From: Phormidesmis priestleyi
GTDB lineage: Bacteria; Cyanobacteriota; Cyanobacteriia; Phormidesmidales; Phormidesmidaceae
Assembly: GCA_003242115.1 (NCBI GenBank)
Contig: QBMP01000149.1
Span: forward strand, 10,518 to 18,157
Length of the DNA stretch: 7,640 nt
Reading direction: 5' to 3'
Both the position numbers and the translations under genes were made by a program. Position 1 is the first letter of the stretch. Each line of letters begins with the position of its first letter. Below, piece after piece: positions 4,776-7,640 of the stretch. The notes below the pieces were generated by a model that saw only the letters and a program-made list of their open reading frames with translations, searched no databases and was not told the origin of the DNA.

Positions 4776-6020
4776 ATGGATTATCCAGATTATCTAAATA
4801 CCGCATCAGCGCCGCTAGAGCAATCATCCCTTCAGACTTTTTATCAGATTGACACTCAAGTCAAAAAGAATTTAGCCAAGGTTTTAGCTGCATTCAGAGC
4901 CCACCGGGTAGGTACTCATCATTTTGCCAGCGTGTCAGGCTATGGCCATGATGATTTGGGTAGAGAAACCTTAGATAAGGTGTTTGCCCAGATTGTAGAA
5001 GCTGAGGCCGCTGCGGTTAGAGTGCAGTTTGTCTCAGGAACTCATGCCATCGCCTGTGCGCTGTTTGGGGTACTTAGACCCGGAGATGAAATGCTCTCAG
5101 TCGCAGGTTCGCCCTACGACACGCTAGAAGCAGTGATTGGCACCAGGGGAAGCCATCAAGGCTCTCTCAAGGAGTTTGGGATTTCCTATCGAGAGGTGCC
5201 GCTAACGCAAGCTAGCGAAGTGAACTTCGATGAAATTGCCGTTTCGGTAACCGAAAAAACCAAGCTCGTCTTAATTCAGCGCTCTTGCGGCTATAGCTGG
5301 CGTTCTAGCCTTAGCATTCATAATATTAACAAAATTATACGTTTAGTGAAGCAACAAAACCCAAACACGGTTTGCTTTGTGGACAATTGCTACGGCGAAT
5401 TCACCGAAGCGCAGGAGCCGACGGCTGTAGGCGCTGATCTGATGGCGGGTTCGCTGATAAAAAATCCTGGCGGCACCATTGCCACGACGGGTGGCTACGT
5501 AGCCGGAAAAGCTGACTTAGTAGAAGCAGCAGTTTGTCGGTTGACCGCACCTGGCATCGGCAGCAGCGGCGGGGCCACGCTCAATCAAAATCGGCTAATG
5601 TTCCAGGGGCTGTTTCTAGCGCCACAGATGGTAGCCGAGGCAATGAAGGGAAATTATCTGCTAGCAAAAGCTTTTGAGAACTTAGGTTACGCGGTTAATC
5701 CACCGTCGTCAGCACCGCAAAGGGAGGTCATTCAGGCGATTAGGCTCGGATCAGCCGAAAAGCTGGTGGCCTTTTGTCAGGCGGTGCAGCAACACTCACC
5801 CATAGAATCTTATGTAACGCCAGTGCCTGCGGTGATGCCGGGATACGATTCGCAGCTGGTGATGGCAGGCGGATCGTTTATTGATGGCAGTACGTCGGAA
5901 CTATCTGCCGATGGGCCGCTGCGTGAACCCTATGTGGTGTATTGCCAAGGGGGAACGCACTGGACACATGTAGCGATCGCGCTAGAAGCCGCCGCCAAAG
6001 CCGTTGGCCCTGCAAACTGA
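4776..6020 (+). CDS. PLP-dependent enzyme of the methionine gamma-lyase / aluminium-resistance family
   Basis: 414 residues, full length for the family often annotated as methionine gamma-lyase family or aluminium resistance protein. These are fold-type I PLP enzymes related to cystathionine gamma-synthase and lyase. Visible landmarks are VSGTHA (87-91 and neighbours, phosphate-binding turn), GDEMLSVAGSPYDTLEAVIG (103-122), CFVDNCYGEF (200-209, with Asp203 placed to contact the PLP ring nitrogen), GSLIKNPGG (225-233, with Lys229 the likely Schiff-base lysine) and GGTIATTGGYVAG. The natural substrate is not established for most members; sulfur amino acid carbon-sulfur lyase activity is inferred from the family only. 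ATG at 4776 is the only good start; the ribosome binding site is weak. It is divergent from desC and convergent with the small gene at 6059-6232, so it is probably monocistronic. Confidence 0.9.
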   Translation: MDYPDYLNTASAPLEQSSLQTFYQIDTQVKKNLAKVLAAFRAHRVGTHHFASVSGYGHDDLGRETLDKVFAQIVEAEAAAVRVQFVSGTHAIACALFGVLRPGDEMLSVAGSPYDTLEAVIGTRGSHQGSLKEFGISYREVPLTQASEVNFDEIAVSVTEKTKLVLIQRSCGYSWRSSLSIHNINKIIRLVKQQNPNTVCFVDNCYGEFTEAQEPTAVGADLMAGSLIKNPGGTIATTGGYVAGKADLVEAAVCRLTAPGIGSSGGATLNQNRLMFQGLFLAPQMVAEAMKGNYLLAKAFENLGYAVNPPSSAPQREVIQAIRLGSAEKLVAFCQAVQQHSPIESYVTPVPAVMPGYDSQLVMAGGSFIDGSTSELSADGPLREPYVVYCQGGTHWTHVAIALEAAAKAVGPAN

Positions 6021-6032
6021 AGCATCTAGCGT

Positions 6033-6052
6033 ACAGGTGCGCACAGGTAAGC
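6033..6052. repeat. 10-bp tandem duplication between convergent genes
   Basis: ACAGGTGCGC (6033-6042) is followed directly by ACAGGTAAGC (6043-6052), matching at eight of ten bases. It fills half of the 38-base gap after the PLP enzyme gene. Confidence 0.55.
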
Positions 6053-6058
6053 GAACAT

Positions 6059-6232
6059 CTAAGCAGCTTCAGAAGTCGGGATATAAAAGTTGAGCGCCAC
6101 ATATTCAGGGCGACAGGCAAAAATAGTTTGACCGTTGACCCGAATGAGCGAAATAACGCCCGCACTGACCTCTAAAACTCGATAGTATTTCCCTTCGTGA
6201 GATTTCAAAATCTCGCCTGCTCTAACATTCAT
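6059..6232 (-). CDS. Small conserved-looking protein of unknown function
   Basis: Starting at the ATG at 6232 gives 57 residues, beginning MNVRAGEILKSHEGKYYRVL. A TTG at 6250 in the same frame could add six residues but is less likely. The sequence alternates short hydrophobic and polar stretches (YYRVLEV, GVISLIRV, QTIFACR, YVALNFYI), as expected of a small all-beta barrel of SH3-like type. No membrane helix or signal peptide is present, and there is a single cysteine near position 40. I do not recognise a named family. Balanced composition and a normal end support a real gene, while the short length and lack of a clear ribosome binding site leave doubt. It is divergent from hisG, with 321 bases of repeat-rich DNA between them. 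Confidence 0.55.
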   Translation of the reverse strand: MNVRAGEILKSHEGKYYRVLEVSAGVISLIRVNGQTIFACRPEYVALNFYIPTSEAA

Positions 6233-6262
6233 AATCGGCACTGCTTGCAAGAGAATTTCTGA

Positions 6263-6304
6263 CAGCGATATCTGGAGAATATTTTTTTGGAGAACGAATC
6301 GCTG
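6263..6304. repeat. Inverted repeat with long loop upstream of the small gene
   Basis: CAGCGAT (6263-6269) and ATCGCTG (6298-6304) are perfect complements separated by 28 bases that include a T run (6281-6288 region). This may be a weak hairpin or paired operator halves; the arms are short enough that chance is possible. Confidence 0.3.
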
Positions 6305-6314
6305 GATAATGAAT

Positions 6315-6370
6315 GCTTAACTCAGGGATGCTTAACTAGATAGCTGCTTAACTAGATAGCAGATGCTTAA
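6315..6370. repeat. Four-copy direct repeat upstream of hisG
   Basis: GCTTAA occurs at 6315, 6330, 6346 and 6365 (spacing 15, 16 and 19). The second and third copies share a longer unit, GCTTAACTAGATAGC (6330-6344 and 6346-6360), perfectly. Three of the four copies are preceded by AT. The array lies 184 to 239 bases before hisG and about 85 bases upstream of the small minus-strand gene, so it could serve either. Confidence 0.85.
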
Positions 6371-6446
6371 GTAGTCGATAACATCGCTGTAGGTAATGCT
6401 TCACAGAGCAGTGATTTAGGAAATCATGTTTCAGGAACTCCATATA

Positions 6447-6466
6447 TAGATATACGGAGATATCTA
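6447..6466. promoter_or_regulatory. 7-6-7 inverted repeat upstream of hisG
   Basis: TAGATAT (6447-6453) and ATATCTA (6460-6466) are perfect inverted arms around ACGGAG. The dyad size suits a dimeric regulator. It lies just 10 bases before the CRP-like site. Role inferred only. Confidence 0.4.
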
Positions 6467-6475
6467 CCTTTTGGA

Positions 6476-6491
6476 TGTGATCTGGCTCACG
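6476..6491. promoter_or_regulatory. CRP-type binding site upstream of hisG
   Basis: TGTGATCTGGCTCACG matches the CRP/SYCRP1 consensus TGTGA-N6-TCACA at nine of ten defined positions; only the last base differs. It ends 62 bases before the hisG start. A TATAGG hexamer (6492-6497) directly abuts it; if that is the -10 box the site would overlap the promoter and could repress. If transcription starts near 6517-6525, it would sit at an activating position. Confidence 0.5.
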
Positions 6492-6553
6492 TATAGGCTC
6501 TGCGTGTAACACTTAACAGTTTCTTTTTATTTGGGTTCGGGAGTCTTGCCTTT

Positions 6554-7225
6554 ATGATTACGGTTGCTCTACCTAAGGGTTCACTGCTCAAAGACAGCAT
6601 TGAACTCTTTAAAGCAGTGGGTTTTGACTTCAGTGGTTTGTTAGCAAAAGATAACCGGCAACTGCAAATCGTCGATAGCAGCGCGCAGGCGAGAGGCTTG
6701 CTGGTGCGAGCTAAAGATGTGCCGGTATATGTGGAATATGGTCAAGCTCAGATCGGCATTGTCGGCTACGATGTGCTCCGAGAAAAGCAACCCAAGGTGG
6801 CGCACCTGGCCGATTTAGGCTTTGGCGGCTGTCGGCTTTCGGTCGCGGTCGCTAACGATAGTGGCTATCTGTCAGCCATGGACTTACCGCCTCATTGCCG
6901 GGTCGCGTCAACGTCTGTCAACAGCGCTAGGCAGTATTTTCAAGCCATCGATCTAGCGGTTGAAATTGTGCCCCTTTCGGGTTCAGTAGAGCTTGGCCCG
7001 ATTACCGGCATGTCAGAGGCCATTGTCGATTTGGTTTCGACGGGCACTACGCTCAGGCAGAATAATCTCACTGAGCTAGATGTGCTCTACTACAGTACGG
7101 CTAGGCTGATTGCTCATCCTCTAAGCTACCGGCTGAATGACGACGGCCTTAGCGATGTCATTCAGCGGCTGAAGGCAGCAAGTTCAGCTGCATCGTCAGC
7201 TCAAAAAACATCCGCTAGAGTATAG
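6554..7225 (+). CDS. hisG: ATP phosphoribosyltransferase, short form (HisG)
   Basis: HisG joins ATP and PRPP to form phosphoribosyl-ATP, the first step of histidine synthesis. The 223-residue length and the absence of a C-terminal regulatory domain mark the short form (HisGS), which works with a HisZ subunit encoded elsewhere. Landmarks are ITVALPKG (2-9), [11 protein letters not shown] (65-75), the [10 protein letters not shown] segment (143-152) and the PRPP-binding loop [17 protein letters not shown] (155-171). The last ~18 residues are an Ala/Ser-rich tail. ATG at 6554 gives the standard N-terminus. The upstream TTCGGGAGTC stretch holds GGGAG (6539-6543), a fair ribosome binding site 10 bases before the start. 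It probably forms an operon with the ABC exporter 30 bases downstream. A CRP-like site and two repeats precede it. Confidence 0.97.
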   Translation: MITVALPKGSLLKDSIELFKAVGFDFSGLLAKDNRQLQIVDSSAQARGLLVRAKDVPVYVEYGQAQIGIVGYDVLREKQPKVAHLADLGFGGCRLSVAVANDSGYLSAMDLPPHCRVASTSVNSARQYFQAIDLAVEIVPLSGSVELGPITGMSEAIVDLVSTGTTLRQNNLTELDVLYYSTARLIAHPLSYRLNDDGLSDVIQRLKAASSAASSAQKTSARV

Positions 7226-7230
7226 ATCTC

Positions 7231-7250
7231 TTTACGTCTTTTTACGTTTT
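7231..7250. repeat. 10-bp tandem duplication between hisG and the ABC exporter
   Basis: TTTACGTCTT (7231-7240) is followed directly by TTTACGTTTT (7241-7250), nine of ten bases matching. It makes up most of the 30-base spacer. Confidence 0.65.
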
Positions 7251-7255
7251 TCTAA

Positions 7256-7640
7256 ATGACATCAGCGTCTTCACCTAATCTTCTGGCTCATACCAAAAAA
7301 GGAGCCCATCGCCCTGAGCCGCCAAAACCGCCAGAGCCGCCTAATGCCAAAGATAGTGCCAAAGATAGTGCCAGAGATGAGCGCAGTGACTGGCGGCTGT
7401 TCTTACGGCTGGTGCCCTACATCAAGCGTCACCGTCAGCAGTTGATTTTACCGCTGCTGTTGCTAATCCCGCTGTCATTAGCGCAGGCGTTGCAGCCGGT
7501 GCTCATTGGTCAGGCCATTTCGCTGATTAAGCAAGAGAGCGCGGCCTGGGGTATTTTCAGCTCAATGAGTTTGCGCACGGGGCTGAATTGGATTATTGGT
7601 GGGCTGTTAGGGGCGGTTGCAGTTCGACTTACCCTAGATG
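7256..7640 (+). CDS. ABC exporter (fused membrane and ATPase type), N-terminal part, runs off right edge
   Basis: 128 residues are visible from the ATG at 7256. Residues 1-45 are a hydrophilic leader with a proline-rich patch (RPEPPKPPEPP, 19-29) and an in-frame Ala-Lys-Asp-Ser repeat (31-38, then ARDE). From WRLFLRLVPYIKRHRQQL (46-63) the sequence matches the typical entry of type I exporters of the MsbA/LmrA class: an amphipathic elbow helix, then membrane helix 1 (about 63-82), a QPVLIGQAISL turn, and the start of helix 2 (about 110-126). The ATPase half lies beyond the window. Substrate cannot be predicted; lipid, peptide or drug exporters share this N-terminus. Close spacing to hisG suggests co-transcription, but a role in histidine metabolism is not implied. 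Confidence 0.85.
   Translation, partial: MTSASSPNLLAHTKKGAHRPEPPKPPEPPNAKDSAKDSARDERSDWRLFLRLVPYIKRHRQQLILPLLLLIPLSLAQALQPVLIGQAISLIKQESAAWGIFSSMSLRTGLNWIIGGLLGAVAVRLTLD
7346..7381. repeat. In-frame 12-bp tandem repeat in the ABC exporter leader
   Basis: GCCAAAGATAGT occurs exactly at 7346-7357 and 7358-7369, followed by a diverged third copy GCCAGAGATGAG (7370-7381). Encoded residues are Ala-Lys-Asp-Ser twice, then Ala-Arg-Asp-Glu. The 12-base unit preserves the reading frame. Confidence 0.9.

Noticed and set aside
5942..6175. Plus-strand frame overlapping the PLP enzyme end and the small gene
   Set aside because: It is Arg/Ser-rich and overlaps two better-supported genes in other frames.
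6315..6370. CRISPR-like array
   Set aside because: Units and spacers are too short and irregular, there are no cas genes, and it is better explained as a short direct-repeat array.

Overview
The window looks like ordinary chromosomal DNA from a cyanobacterium. It carries psbZ, which encodes a photosystem II core subunit found only in oxygenic phototrophs. It has a DesC-type acyl-lipid desaturase, the short form of HisG, and a psbZ-ribH arrangement that I remember from other cyanobacteria. It also holds five exact copies of the HIP1 octamer GCGATCGC (2822, 3302, 3634, 4007, 5973) in 7.6 kb. I cannot name a genus from the sequence alone. I see no transposase, phage gene, CRISPR array, toxin or defence gene.

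Layout from left to right. 1-396 (minus) is the start of a CBS-pair protein that runs off the left edge. 691-879 (plus) is psbZ and 1016-1615 (plus) is ribH. 1735-1806 (plus) is tRNA-Gly(GCC). 2032-2442 (plus) is a small zinc-ribbon membrane protein that nearly abuts 2447-3667 (plus), a divergent ProA-like protein without the usual catalytic cysteine. 3812-4639 (minus) is desC, converging on the ProA-like gene across a hairpin terminator. 4776-6020 (plus), divergent from desC, is a PLP enzyme of the methionine gamma-lyase (aluminium-resistance) family. 6059-6232 (minus) is a 57-residue unknown protein. 6554-7225 (plus) is hisG, followed after 30 bases by the start of an ABC exporter that runs off the right edge.

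The genes are mostly independent housekeeping units: photosystem II assembly, riboflavin and histidine synthesis, a proline-pathway-like reductase and membrane lipid desaturation. Two tight pairs are likely co-transcribed: zinc-ribbon protein with proA-like, and hisG with the ABC exporter.

The most distinctive signals are outside the ordinary gene content. First, nearly every intergenic gap contains its own unrelated short tandem duplication (unit 9-19 bases, 2-4 copies), including copies that duplicate a start codon (389-408) and a stop codon (870-900). Second, the ProA-like protein has lost several hallmark motifs. Third, the hisG upstream region combines a four-copy repeat, an inverted repeat and a near-consensus CRP-type site. 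No clearly new multi-gene system is visible.
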